From the NCBI GenBank assembly GCA_022795445.1, contig JAAWGR010000004.1:1-64000 (forward strand): 64,000 nucleotides of DNA, in the 5' to 3' direction. How positions within the stretch are numbered: the stretch's first letter is position 1; each line of letters starts with the position of its first letter. Below are positions 41,115 through 49,427 of the stretch, in pieces. The position numbers were made by a program, and so were the translations under genes. Source of the DNA: Oscillibacter sp. Lineage in GTDB: Bacteria > Bacillota > Clostridia > Oscillospirales > Oscillospiraceae. A model generated the notes under the pieces. The model did no database searches. It had not been told where the DNA came from and saw only the letters and a program-made list of their open reading frames with translations.

Positions 41115-41781
41115 ACTCATCGTATTCGAGGGCACTGATGGCTCCGGTAAGGCCACACAGGCCAAACTGCTTTTCCAGCGCATGTTTGCACGAGGGTTGT
41201 CCTGCCGGGAAATTGATTTCCCGCGCTATGGCAACCCCTTTGCCGCCCCCGTGGAACGTTATCTGCGCGGCGCACTTGGAAACCATCCTGGTGATATAAG
41301 CGCCTATGCTTCCTCCACCTTCTTCGCTGTGGACCGCTTTGCGTCCTATAAGGAAGATTGGGGCTCGTTTTATGAGGCGGGCGGCATTGTCGTTGCAAAC
41401 CGCTATACCACCTCCAATGCCGTTCATCAGGCCCCGAAACTGCCTGCGTCAGAACGGCTGGAATATTTGGATTGGCTTTTTGACCTGGAATACCACCGCT
41501 TGGGCCTGCCTGCACCGGACCTGGTGCTCTATCTGGACATGCCTTACGAGGTATCCGAAAAAATGCTCCGGCACCGGGAACAAGAGACCGGCGCTAACGC
41601 CGACATCCATGAACAGGACGGCGGATACCTCCGCCGCTGCCGGGAGGCTGCACGGGATATCGCCCTGCGGTATGGCTGGAACGTTGTGGACTGCGCCGCC
41701 GGGGATGCTCCCCGTCTACCAGACGATATCCACCGTCAGGTGGCCGCATTGGTAAAAAACACCTTGGGGTTGTCCATTTGA
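41104..41781 (+). CDS. tmk: Thymidylate kinase
   Basis: The start is ATG 41104 (MKGKLIVFEGTDGSGKATQA), giving 225 residues. The P-loop reads EGTDGSGKATQ, with Ala where Ser or Thr is usual. IDFPRYGNPFAAPVERYLRG, ANRYTTSNAVHQAPKLP (DR-type motif as NRY) and LVLYLDMPYEVSEKMLRHRE continue the family. It phosphorylates dTMP to dTDP for DNA and for dTDP sugars. The form with IDFPRYG and NRYTTSN is the long variant common in Clostridia. It is co-transcribed with tagA. Confidence 0.9.
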   Translation: MKGKLIVFEGTDGSGKATQAKLLFQRMFARGLSCREIDFPRYGNPFAAPVERYLRGALGNHPGDISAYASSTFFAVDRFASYKEDWGSFYEAGGIVVANRYTTSNAVHQAPKLPASERLEYLDWLFDLEYHRLGLPAPDLVLYLDMPYEVSEKMLRHREQETGANADIHEQDGGYLRRCREAARDIALRYGWNVVDCAAGDAPRLPDDIHRQVAALVKNTLGLSI

Positions 41782-41827
41782 CGACCGGAAAAACGGGACG
41801 CTTTCGCGCCCCGCTTCGTCCTGCATC

Positions 41828-42058
41828 TTAGCAGCAGCTGTCGTTGTTGCAGCAGCAGTTGTTATTGTTGCAGCCACAGCCGCAGCCACAACCGCAGTTA
41901 CAGCCGCAGCCGCAATTGTTTCCACAACCGCAGCCGCAGTTGTTACCGCCGCCACAGCCACAGCTGCCGCCGGTTCCGCCGCAGCAGCAGCACAGCAGAA
42001 TGACGATGAGAATGAGCCACATGCAGGAGCCGTCGTTGTTACCATTGTTGAACCACAT
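41828..42058 (-). CDS. Cys/Gly/Asn-rich small protein with membrane segment
   Basis: The start is placed at ATG 42058 (MWFNNGNNDGSCMWLILIVI) behind AAGAGGTGAC. The 76-residue protein has a short hydrophobic stretch (MWLILIVILL) and then more than fifty residues built almost only from Cys, Gly and Asn (CGCGCGNNCGCGCNCGCG, ending NNNNCCCNNDSCC). About 23 Cys are present. The low complexity is real coding, since the other frames lack a start context. I do not recognise a family with a known role. Candidates are a spore-coat or cortex component, a metal-binding or redox protein, or a precursor. CATAGAAT about 40 bp ahead faintly recalls mother-cell sigma -10 boxes. Confidence 0.7.
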   Translation of the reverse strand: MWFNNGNNDGSCMWLILIVILLCCCCGGTGGSCGCGGGNNCGCGCGNNCGCGCNCGCGCGCGCNNNNCCCNNDSCC

Positions 42059-42099
42059 AAATATGTCACCTCTTGTTTTGTTGTAACACATTCTATGCA

Positions 42100-42122
42100 C
42101 CAGGTTCCTCGCAGGAGCCTGG
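42100..42122. terminator. Hairpin upstream of mltG
   Basis: CCAGGTTCCT and AGGAGCCTGG pair around CGC. No clear T-run follows on either strand, so it may be regulatory rather than a terminator. Confidence 0.4.
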
Positions 42123-42182
42123 CCGTTTAAAATCTACCCCGTCCTTTTTTGGGACCCCGCGAGACACAAGGAGGTTTTTGTC

Positions 42183-43355
42183 ATGGCAGACCACAAAAAC
42201 GGCGATACCGCCAGCTGGGACAAAGAACAGGTCCGCCGCGCCCAGCCGCCTCAGAAGCGGCCCCGGCGCAAGCGCCGCCACCGGTTTGCATTCGCCTTGC
42301 TGAAACTTGTACTGCACATCGTGTTCGTGCTGCTGGCATCGGCACTGCTGGCGGAGATTGGATGGCTGCTGTTCTCTGATTTCTGCTCCCTCAACAACGG
42401 CGGACAAAAGGCAACGGAAAATATTTCCGTTCAGATCACCGCAGACGACACCGTCAGCTCTATCGCAGAGAAACTGGGTGAGGCAGGGTTGGTCGATTAC
42501 CCCTGGTTCTTCCGCCTTTACGCTCAGTTCTCCCACGCGGAGGAAAAAATCGGAATCGGCACCTACAACCTCAATAATGATATGGATTACCATGCCCTGA
42601 TTGCCGGTATGCACAGCTCCTCTGGCAGCATGAATGAGGATACTGTACGCGTAACGATCCCCGAGGGCTACACCGTTGCCCAAACCATTTCTCTGCTGGC
42701 AAAAAACGGCGTTAATACGGAAACTGCCTTGCTGGAAGCCGCTAAGACCGCCAATTTTAATTACGACTTTATAGACAACGATTCTGAGGAGATCAGCCGG
42801 CTGGAAGGCTATCTGTTTCCCGACACCTATGACTTCTATGTCAACGAAAAACCTGCCAGCGCTCTTAACCGCTTGATCTCCAACTTCAACAGCAAAATCG
42901 ACGATGAGCTCCTTACCGCTGCAGAGGCCCGAGGATATAACCTCCACAAGATTATTACCATCGCCTCTCTCATTGAAAAGGAAACCGACGGCTCTGACCA
43001 AGACCGCATTGCCTCTGTCATCTACAACCGCCTGGACGGTCCGGGCGACAAAGCCGGAACTTATGGGATGCTCCAGGTCGACGCCTCCCTCCTCTACGGC
43101 CTGCCTGACAACCATGAGGGTCCTATTACCCAGACCGACATGCAGCTGGATTCGCCCTACAATCTTTATAAAAACGCTGGGCTTCCGCCGACACCCATCG
43201 CAAACCCTGGCCTCGCGGCTATCAGCGCCGCCTTGGACCCGGAACACACCGACTACTATTATTACGCCCTCGGCAAGGATTCGCGGCACCACTTCTTCAC
43301 AAACTACAACGACCATATCAACTTCGTCAACAGCAGTGAATATTATGGGAACTAA
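42183..43355 (+). CDS. mltG: Endolytic peptidoglycan transglycosylase MltG (YceG-like)
   Basis: This 390-residue protein has a basic, Pro-rich cytoplasmic tail, one membrane helix (LKLVLHIVFVLLASALLAEI, about residues 40-60) and an outside domain. The LysM-like N-part (ADDTVSSIAEKLGEAGLVD) is followed by the YceG catalytic region, with TIASLIEKETDGSDQDRIAS containing the catalytic Glu and SPYNLYKNAGLPPTPIANPG. It cuts nascent glycan strands and so sets their length, working against class A PBPs such as the one at 9.5 kb. AAGGAGG precedes the ATG. It overlaps the U32 gene by 11 nt. Confidence 0.93.
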   Translation: MADHKNGDTASWDKEQVRRAQPPQKRPRRKRRHRFAFALLKLVLHIVFVLLASALLAEIGWLLFSDFCSLNNGGQKATENISVQITADDTVSSIAEKLGEAGLVDYPWFFRLYAQFSHAEEKIGIGTYNLNNDMDYHALIAGMHSSSGSMNEDTVRVTIPEGYTVAQTISLLAKNGVNTETALLEAAKTANFNYDFIDNDSEEISRLEGYLFPDTYDFYVNEKPASALNRLISNFNSKIDDELLTAAEARGYNLHKIITIASLIEKETDGSDQDRIASVIYNRLDGPGDKAGTYGMLQVDASLLYGLPDNHEGPITQTDMQLDSPYNLYKNAGLPPTPIANPGLAAISAALDPEHTDYYYYALGKDSRHHFFTNYNDHINFVNSSEYYGN

Positions 43356-44562
43356 ACCGGAACTGCTAGCCCCGGCGGGGGATATGGAACGCCTGCGGAT
43401 GGCTGTGCTTTACGGTGCGGACGCCGTATATCTGGCGGGAGCCAGCTTTGGGATGCGGGCTTTTGCCGGAAACTTCACCACCCCAGAGGAATTGCGGGAG
43501 GCCGTTGCGTTCGCTCACGGGCACGGCGTGCGTGTTCACTGCACCGTCAACACCATGCCCCGAAACGATGAGGCCGACTACCTCCCCGCTTACCTGGAAC
43601 TGCTGGAAGATATCGGCGTCGACGCCGTGATCGTGGCCGACCTGGGCGCGTTCGCTCTGGCGGGAAAACATGCGCCCCGTTTGGAACGCCATGTTTCCAC
43701 CCAGGCTGGGATCACCAACTATCAGGCGGCACGGGCTTGGTACGATGCAGGCGCAAAGCGCGTTATCCTCGCCCGGGAACTGAGCTTGGAAGAAATCCGC
43801 ACAATTCGGGACAAAACGCCCCCTGCCTTGCAAATCGAAGTCTTTATCCATGGGGCTATGTGCGTCAGCTATTCCGGACGATGCCTCCTCAGCAACTATA
43901 TGACCGGACGGGATTCCAGCCGCGGCGCCTGCGCCCAGCCCTGCCGTTACCGTTATGCTCTGATGGAGGAAAAACGCCCAGGCGAATATTTTCCCATTGA
44001 AGAAGACGCCGACGGAAGCTATATCATGAATTCCCGCGATATGTGCATGATCGACCACCTGTCGGACCTTTTGGGGCTGGACAGCTTGAAAATTGAGGGC
44101 CGGGCTAAGTCTGCCTACTACGCCGCCATTATAACCGGCGCCTACCGCCACTGTCTGGACGCGGTAGCGGCGGGCCTGCCGCCTGACCCCGTGTGGCGGG
44201 ATGAAGTCAACCATGTCAGCCACCGGCCTTATGCTACTGGATTCTTCTACGGTCAGCCAGGGCAGTATTATGCCAATTCCCGCTACATTCGGGAATGGCA
44301 GGTCGCCGCTGTTGTTACGGACTGCGACGAGGCAGGGAATGCCCTGCTATCCCTGCGGAACAAGTTCCATCAGGGAGATACCGTAGAACTGGTGGGTCCG
44401 GACCTGCGGCCCTTCGCTATTACTGTTCCGGAGATGACCGATTTGGATGGACAGCCGCTGGAAGAACCCCGAACGCCGCAGATGCTTTTTAAGATGCAGC
44501 TCCCCAAACCTGTGCCGCCGTGGACGCTGGTGCGTCGGGCAGTGGAGTTGTCCGCAAAGTAA
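43345..44562 (+). CDS. Peptidase U32 family protein
   Basis: The start is ATG 43345 (MGTKPELLAPAGDMERLRMA), overlapping mltG; the track ORF's first 147 residues are out-of-frame mltG. The 405-residue protein carries the U32 signature EVFIHGAMCVSYSGRC with SRGACAQPCRYRY after it, plus YNVTVNT-like HCTVNTMPRNDEADYLPAYL. Family members act as collagenases or, more often, in RNA hydroxylation (RlhA, TrhP) with conserved Cys residues. The C-terminal beta domain is present. An RNA-modification role is likelier for a cytoplasmic protein without a signal peptide. Confidence 0.9.
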   Translation: MGTKPELLAPAGDMERLRMAVLYGADAVYLAGASFGMRAFAGNFTTPEELREAVAFAHGHGVRVHCTVNTMPRNDEADYLPAYLELLEDIGVDAVIVADLGAFALAGKHAPRLERHVSTQAGITNYQAARAWYDAGAKRVILARELSLEEIRTIRDKTPPALQIEVFIHGAMCVSYSGRCLLSNYMTGRDSSRGACAQPCRYRYALMEEKRPGEYFPIEEDADGSYIMNSRDMCMIDHLSDLLGLDSLKIEGRAKSAYYAAIITGAYRHCLDAVAAGLPPDPVWRDEVNHVSHRPYATGFFYGQPGQYYANSRYIREWQVAAVVTDCDEAGNALLSLRNKFHQGDTVELVGPDLRPFAITVPEMTDLDGQPLEEPRTPQMLFKMQLPKPVPPWTLVRRAVELSAK

Positions 44563-44577
44563 ATAGGAGTGTATGCT

Positions 44578-45975
44578 ATGAACAGCGATGTCGTCATCGT
44601 AGGGGCTGGCCCCGCTGGTATCTTCACGGCTTTGGAGATGCTGAAAAAAGGCTGCCGGAAAAAAATTATACTGGTGGAAAAAGGACAGCGCGTAGAAAAC
44701 CGTCGCTGTCCCAAGAGCCAAACCCACAAGTGCATGAACTGCAAACCCTACTGCCATATCACAACCGGCTTTTCCGGCGCAGGGGCATTCTCCGACGGCA
44801 AACTGTCCCTCAGCTATGAGGTGGGCGGCGACCTGCCGACCCTCGTCGGTCCGGAACTGGCCCAGGAGACCATCCACTACGCCGACCAGATCTACCTGGA
44901 TTTCGGCGCGGATACACACATTGAGGGTCTGGAACATGAGGAAGAACGGCGGGAAATCCGCAAGCGGGCCATCCAGGCTGGGCTGAAGCTGGTGGACTGT
45001 CCTATCCGCCACATGGGCACCGAAAAAGCGCAGGGCATCTACCTTGCCATTCAGCAGCACCTGCTGGAATCCGGTGTGGAGATCCTGTTCGGCTGCGAGT
45101 GCCGGGACTTGATTTTGGAAGATCATATCTGTAAAGGCGTGCGGGTCTTCGACGGCCATCAGGAACTGGACATCTTCGCGAAGCACACCATCGTGGCTAC
45201 CGGACGCCGGGGAGCGGATTGGCTGGAGAAACTTTGCAGCGAATATGGCATTGCCCATGGGCCTGGAACCGTTGACATCGGCGTACGGGTAGAGGTCCGC
45301 AATGAGGTCATGGAGACCGTTAACCGCGTGCTGTATGAGTCCAAACTGGTGGGTTATCCCAAGCCCTTTAAAAACAAAGTGCGGACGTTCTGCCAGAATC
45401 CCGGCGGCTTCGTCAGCCAGGAGAACTACGACAACGACCTCGCTGTCGTCAACGGCCACTCCTACAAAGAGGTTAAAAGCGACAACACAAACCTCTCCAT
45501 CCTCTGCTCCCACAACTTCAGCACCCCCTTCAACCAGCCGATCGCTTATGCGCAGAAGGTGGGTGAACTGACGAATATGCTGGGCGCAGGGCACATCCTT
45601 GTTCAGCGTTTCGGCGACATCCTGGACGGTAAACGGACCTGGCAGAAAGAATTGGCACAGTCTAACATCCGTCCTACGCTGCCAGATGTTGTGGCGGGGG
45701 ACATCACCGCCGCTATGCCCTACCGGGCTATGATCAACATCATTGGCTTCATCCAAGCCATGGATTACGTCGTTCCTGGCTTCGCCTCTTATGAGACACT
45801 GCTCTATTCCCCAGAACTCAAATTTTACTCGAACCGGGTGAAGATGGATGACGCATTCAACACCAGCCTCCAGGGACTCCACTGTCTGGGGGATTCCTCC
45901 GGATGGACACGGGGATTGATGATGTCCTCTGTGATGGGCGTCCTCATGGGGCGCAGGCTGGCGGAAGAAGTGTGA
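44578..45975 (+). CDS. FAD-dependent dehydrogenase (COG2509-type flavoprotein)
   Basis: ATG 44578 is preferred over 44569 because GGAG lies 8 nt ahead. The 465-residue product has the FAD Rossmann motif DVVIVGAGPAGIFTALEM and an unusual Cys-rich stretch CPKSQTHKCMNCKPYCHI. TGFSGAGAFSDGKLSLSY and IVATGRRGADWLEKLCSEYG, with LGDSSGWTRGLMMSSVMG at the FAD-closing end, complete it. Its relatives are annotated only as FAD-dependent dehydrogenases. The electron partners are unknown. It lies 15 nt after the U32 gene and is the last gene of the mltG operon. Confidence 0.88.
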   Translation: MNSDVVIVGAGPAGIFTALEMLKKGCRKKIILVEKGQRVENRRCPKSQTHKCMNCKPYCHITTGFSGAGAFSDGKLSLSYEVGGDLPTLVGPELAQETIHYADQIYLDFGADTHIEGLEHEEERREIRKRAIQAGLKLVDCPIRHMGTEKAQGIYLAIQQHLLESGVEILFGCECRDLILEDHICKGVRVFDGHQELDIFAKHTIVATGRRGADWLEKLCSEYGIAHGPGTVDIGVRVEVRNEVMETVNRVLYESKLVGYPKPFKNKVRTFCQNPGGFVSQENYDNDLAVVNGHSYKEVKSDNTNLSILCSHNFSTPFNQPIAYAQKVGELTNMLGAGHILVQRFGDILDGKRTWQKELAQSNIRPTLPDVVAGDITAAMPYRAMINIIGFIQAMDYVVPGFASYETLLYSPELKFYSNRVKMDDAFNTSLQGLHCLGDSSGWTRGLMMSSVMGVLMGRRLAEEV

Positions 45976-46031
45976 CCAACAGCGGTACCAGGCAAAAATA
46001 AACTCTTTGTATAAAAGCTTGCAGTTATTGC

Positions 46032-46070
46032 AAAAAGAACGGTCTTGCCCGAGCAGGACCGTTCTTTTTT
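46032..46070 (+). terminator. Intrinsic terminator after the mltG operon
   Basis: AAAAAGAACGGTCTTG and CAGGACCGTTCTTTTTT form a long stem; A- and T-runs make it usable from both sides. Confidence 0.9.
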
Positions 46071-46078
46071 ACAAGCAC

Positions 46079-46747
46079 TCAGGAAATGGATGTGACATTC
46101 AACATCTCTATAACCGTCTGTCCGCTGCACTCCAGCATAATTTCCAAGTGTCCCATCAAACCCTGGGGAATGTCGAACGCGAACAAGGCAAATTTTCGGT
46201 CGTATACCGACTGTACCGCTAGTTGTTCCCGCTGATCGAACGTCTCTGTCCCAGTGGGTGTCAAGTAAACGGAGACAGCATGAACTTCTTTCTCCAAAAA
46301 ATCCTGAAAAGATACAACCAGCAAGACCTGCGTATCTGGCTCGAACAAACACCAGCCGTCTCCCAAATCCGGATGCAGGGGTGTACCCTCCCCTGTGAAC
46401 CAATAAACGCCAGTCACTTCAACACTTTCATCTTCCCCTTTATCCCACTTGATTGTAAGATACAAAACAATGGAACACAGCGCCGCAAGCATTAAAACCC
46501 CCAACGTGATAGCAGCGGTTTTCCAAAACAACGGCTTAACGCTTCCTCTGGTGGTTCCTTCCTCCCCTGTTGGAAACACAATATCCAGCACCTCTGCCAA
46601 GGTCTCCAACTTCTCCGGGCTGGGAACCGACGCCCCCAGCTCCCACTTCGACACCGCCTGACGGCTGACTTCCAGTTTCTCTGCCAAATCCTCCTGTGTC
46701 ATGCCTAACGCCTCCCGGGCAGTTTTGATGGACTCTGCAACCTTCAT
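46079..46747 (-). CDS. XRE-family membrane-bound regulator
   Basis: This 222-residue protein has an N-terminal Cro/C1 helix-turn-helix (LGMTQEDLAEKLEVSRQAVS with KWELGASVPSPEKLE). One membrane helix (AAITLGVLMLAALCSIVLYL, about residues 77-97) precedes an extracytoplasmic beta-rich domain with no known signature (VTGVYWFTGEGTPLHPDLGD). This architecture senses an outside signal and acts at DNA held near the membrane. It is divergent from an ECF sigma/anti-sigma pair with a palindrome in between, so joint regulation is plausible. Confidence 0.8.
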   Translation of the reverse strand: MKVAESIKTAREALGMTQEDLAEKLEVSRQAVSKWELGASVPSPEKLETLAEVLDIVFPTGEEGTTRGSVKPLFWKTAAITLGVLMLAALCSIVLYLTIKWDKGEDESVEVTGVYWFTGEGTPLHPDLGDGWCLFEPDTQVLLVVSFQDFLEKEVHAVSVYLTPTGTETFDQREQLAVQSVYDRKFALFAFDIPQGLMGHLEIMLECSGQTVIEMLNVTSIS

Positions 46748-46818
46748 GCGCCATACCTCCTTTTGATTTGATTGGTGTCAGTATAGCAGACTGCGCCGGT
46801 TGCTTCCACCAACTCCAG

Positions 46819-46838
46819 GCGCAACCGGACGGTTGCGC
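46819..46838. promoter_or_regulatory. Perfect palindrome between divergent regulator and sigma genes
   Basis: GCGCAACCG-GA-CGGTTGCGC is a 9-bp perfect inverted repeat with 2-bp centre, in the 141-bp divergent region. A T6 tract follows on the plus side, so a short terminator hairpin is possible, but no plus-strand gene precedes it. Operator for the XRE protein is the simplest reading. Confidence 0.6.
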
Positions 46839-46888
46839 GGTATTTTTTCGACAACTGACAGATTCCCATCCTCTGTTTCGTTTTATCA

Positions 46889-47431
46889 GTGAACGGCCGC
46901 TCAAAAGGAGATGATTATACGGAACAAATTCTATTTTCTCGCCAGGAGGCGGAAGAACTGACCAACCGCTGGGCCGATACCATCCTGCGGGTGGGGTACA
47001 CCTGGACGGGCAGTCCTCAGGATGCCCAGGACGTGTGCCAGACAGTCCTGCTCAAGCTGCTCACCCATCCGGAACACTTCCCCAACGCAGAACGGGAACG
47101 TGCCTGGGTTCTGCGGGTCACGATCAATTGCTGTAAGGATTTGAAAAAATCCGCCTGGTACCGGCGACGTGTCCCCCTAGAGGCTGCCTCCAGCCGGATG
47201 GTCTGCCTGCCAGACTTGGAAGAAAGCCCTGTGCTGACGGCAGTGCAGGCGCTGCCGGAAAAATATCGGCAGGCTGTGTACCTGCGCTACTATGAAGAAT
47301 ACGACGTGAACGAAATTGCCGCAGTTATGGGCTGCAAACCTTCACAGGTCAGCACCTATCTCTACCGCGGCAAAGCAAAACTGAAAAACATGCTGGGAGG
47401 TATTTATGGACAAGAATGCATATCAGAATGA
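46889..47431 (+). CDS. ECF-type RNA polymerase sigma factor
   Basis: This 180-residue sigma-70 protein has regions 2 and 4 only. Region 2 includes NRWADTILRVGYTWTGSPQD, AQDVCQTVLLKLLTHPEHF and ERERAWVLRVTINCCKDLKK. Region 4 includes LPEKYRQAVYLRYYEEYDVN and EIAAVMGCKPSQVSTYLYRG. The start is uncertain. The listed GTG lacks a ribosome site, whereas an excellent AAAAGGAG lies 26 nt inside and precedes only an out-of-frame ATG (ATGATTATACGG). A small indel or a rare start codon would explain this. It overlaps its presumed anti-sigma gene by 26 nt. Confidence 0.82.
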   Translation: MNGRSKGDDYTEQILFSRQEAEELTNRWADTILRVGYTWTGSPQDAQDVCQTVLLKLLTHPEHFPNAERERAWVLRVTINCCKDLKKSAWYRRRVPLEAASSRMVCLPDLEESPVLTAVQALPEKYRQAVYLRYYEEYDVNEIAAVMGCKPSQVSTYLYRGKAKLKNMLGGIYGQECISE

Positions 47432-48401
47432 ATTGGATATGGTACGCTTCACCGCCGCAGGCCGTGCAGCCCTTACGGAGCAACTGATGCAGCCCCAGGC
47501 ACAGCCCCGGCAGAGGATACGTCCGCGAATCGCTGTTGCGGCGGCGCTGGCAGCGGTGCTCCTGATCGGTTCAGTAGCCGCAGCCGCTGGACCCTTATGG
47601 GAACGGTACTTCGGACAGCTGGATGAATCCCAGCAAGCCATTATTGACACCCTCAGTAAGCAGCTTCCCCCTGATGAGTGCAACGGCACAGTCATGACGC
47701 CGCTGGCCGCCTTCGGCGACGAAGATTTCTACTACCTCATGCTGGAAATCCGAGCTCCTGAAGGTACGATTCTTCCAAACTATAGTAAAGATGAGGGTTA
47801 TTATCAGCTTTTTAACGACGAAGGAGAAGATATGACTCTCACAGACGCCAATGGTCAGAATATCCGCGGCAACTTGGAATTCGAGTGGATGCCACGCACA
47901 GGGGAGGACAATGTGCTCACTGCTGTCATCCGCCTCTGGCCCTCGGAAAAAGCGGATTACTCGGACGGTACTGATAAAATCCTCCGCCTCCCTGGACTCT
48001 GGGTACAGTTGCCGGACAAGGAATATGTCCCTGTTCTCACCGGAAACTGGGAATTCAACATTGGTGCACATACCGGTGGCATCCAAAGACATACGCTGGA
48101 CGTTTCCAATGTAACTATAGAAGATGAACTATGTGGCACAATGACGCTGGAAACCTTACAGATTTCCCCCTTGGGGATGCGCTGGCGCTATCATTGGGAA
48201 ACCGCCCAAGAGGGCATTTGGCCAGGAGCGGAGATTGCAGTCGTAATGGCCGACGGTAGCGAGCTTTATCTATCCAGTATCATGGGAAGCTGTGATGAAG
48301 CAGAACAATGGAACGAGTCCTATGGCCCCTTCGAAGCTCCGATTGATCTGGACCAAGCAGCAGCTATCCGCTGGGGCGATGCGGAAATCCCCTTGAACTA
48401 A
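47406..48401 (+). CDS. Membrane anti-sigma-like protein (DUF4179-type)
   Basis: This 331-residue product of the gene overlapping the ECF sigma gene has a short cytoplasmic N-part (MDKNAYQNELDMVRFTAAGR), one helix (IAVAAALAAVLLIGSVAAAA, about residues 43-62) and a large outside domain (FGDEDFYYLMLEIRAPEGTI ... HTLDVSNVTIEDELCGTMTL). The design is that of the anti-sigma factors paired with ECF sigmas in Clostridia, whose N-terminal tail holds the sigma. I infer that role from position and topology. GGGAGG precedes the ATG. A terminator follows. Confidence 0.7.
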   Translation: MDKNAYQNELDMVRFTAAGRAALTEQLMQPQAQPRQRIRPRIAVAAALAAVLLIGSVAAAAGPLWERYFGQLDESQQAIIDTLSKQLPPDECNGTVMTPLAAFGDEDFYYLMLEIRAPEGTILPNYSKDEGYYQLFNDEGEDMTLTDANGQNIRGNLEFEWMPRTGEDNVLTAVIRLWPSEKADYSDGTDKILRLPGLWVQLPDKEYVPVLTGNWEFNIGAHTGGIQRHTLDVSNVTIEDELCGTMTLETLQISPLGMRWRYHWETAQEGIWPGAEIAVVMADGSELYLSSIMGSCDEAEQWNESYGPFEAPIDLDQAAAIRWGDAEIPLN

Positions 48402-48410
48402 GATAAGAAA

Positions 48411-48442
48411 AAAACAGACGCTGTTAAAACAGCGTCTGTTTT
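48411..48442. terminator. Bidirectional terminator
   Basis: AAAACAGACGCTG and CAGCGTCTGTTTT form a 13-bp stem with loop TTAAAA, between the anti-sigma gene and the converging NlpC gene. Confidence 0.9.
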
Positions 48443-48464
48443 TTATAAAATTCATTCCTGTTTT

Positions 48465-49400
48465 TTAGCCAATGTGAATACCACCGACAAAGTATGTAGC
48501 ATAATAACCACTGGTCAGGTCACTGTAAATCACGCCGCCGCTGCGGGAAGAAGAACAGTGGATAATTTGTCCATTACCCGCATAGATACCAGCATGGGAG
48601 CACGCCTTACCGGCATTACGGGCGGGATCATTGAAGAACACCAAGTCGCCGACCTGAAGTGCGCTAGTGCTATACACACGGGTACCGATGCCGCTCTGCC
48701 ACTGGCTGGTAGCGCTATGGGGCAGGGAGATGCCCAACTGCTTGTACACATACATGGTAAATCCGGAGCAGTCGAAGCCGCTGGGGGACGCGCCGCCATA
48801 GACATAACGGGTGCCCAAATACTTACGGGCGATATCCAGAACACTGCTGTTGCCGCTGCTGGCGGCGGCGGAGGTCTTGCTATTGGTCAGATCCACGAAA
48901 TCACTGCGAATATAGCCGGTGCCATATGTATCCGTGCTCACGCTGTACCAGCCGTCGATCAGCCCAGTCACATCCACGAAAGTGCCTTCGCTCAGGGAAC
49001 CGATAGCTGCACTTTCTGTAGAAGCGCTGTCCCGGAGGTTCACGCTCTGGCCGTTGATACGACCGTAGCTCTTGAACTCAATCGCCTGGTTCACTTCCAA
49101 GTAATCAGCGGAAACATAGCCAGCGTTGCCGTTATAAGAAATCTCATACCAACCTTCAATGGCATCGTCCAGGATGGCAACAACTACGTCCTTTTCCAGG
49201 CTTACAACGATGGAAGCATCGGTCGAAGGCTCGGAACGCATCCGCAAGCCAGCGCCAGTGGTAACACCGGTAGAGATAGCCACCTCTCCCTCCGCCGCAA
49301 AGGCGGAGACGGTGAAAAGCAGTATAGTGATGATGAAAAACACCACAAATTTCGCGGTCTTTCCCGTAGCGTGTATCATTGGAATATACATCCTTTCCAT
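48465..49400 (-). CDS. Secreted NlpC/P60 peptidoglycan hydrolase with two SH3b domains
   Basis: This 311-residue exported protein may really start at the third Met (49379), which has AAAGG ahead and gives a clean signal peptide (KFVVFFIITILLFTVSAFA|AEG). Two bacterial SH3 domains follow (GLRMRSEPSTDASIVVSLEK, SVNLRDSASTESAAIGSLSE) and bind the wall. The C40 catalytic domain shows Cys in GFDCSGFTMYVYK, His in CSHAGIYAGNGQIIH, and the further polar residue. It cleaves D-Glu-diaminopimelate-type peptide bonds in stem peptides. It lies 27 nt after a small gene with a strong promoter and is probably transcribed with it. Confidence 0.93.
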   Translation of the reverse strand: MERMYIPMIHATGKTAKFVVFFIITILLFTVSAFAAEGEVAISTGVTTGAGLRMRSEPSTDASIVVSLEKDVVVAILDDAIEGWYEISYNGNAGYVSADYLEVNQAIEFKSYGRINGQSVNLRDSASTESAAIGSLSEGTFVDVTGLIDGWYSVSTDTYGTGYIRSDFVDLTNSKTSAAASSGNSSVLDIARKYLGTRYVYGGASPSGFDCSGFTMYVYKQLGISLPHSATSQWQSGIGTRVYSTSALQVGDLVFFNDPARNAGKACSHAGIYAGNGQIIHCSSSRSGGVIYSDLTSGYYATYFVGGIHIG

Positions 49401-49427
49401 ATCTTTTGTATTAGGCGCGGGGCGGGC

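Noticed and set aside
41860-41990. CRISPR-like or tandem DNA repeat
   Set aside because: The repetition is of short CAGCCG-type codon units without spacers and fits the repetitive protein.
41844-42086. Gln/Pro-rich plus-strand ORF (LQPQPQPQP)
   Set aside because: It is the complement of the Cys/Gly/Asn-rich gene, which has the ribosome site and a sensible start.
42904-43344. First 147 residues of the 552-aa ORF before the U32 domain
   Set aside because: They are an out-of-frame reading of mltG; the U32 family start MGTKPELLAPAG is at 43345.
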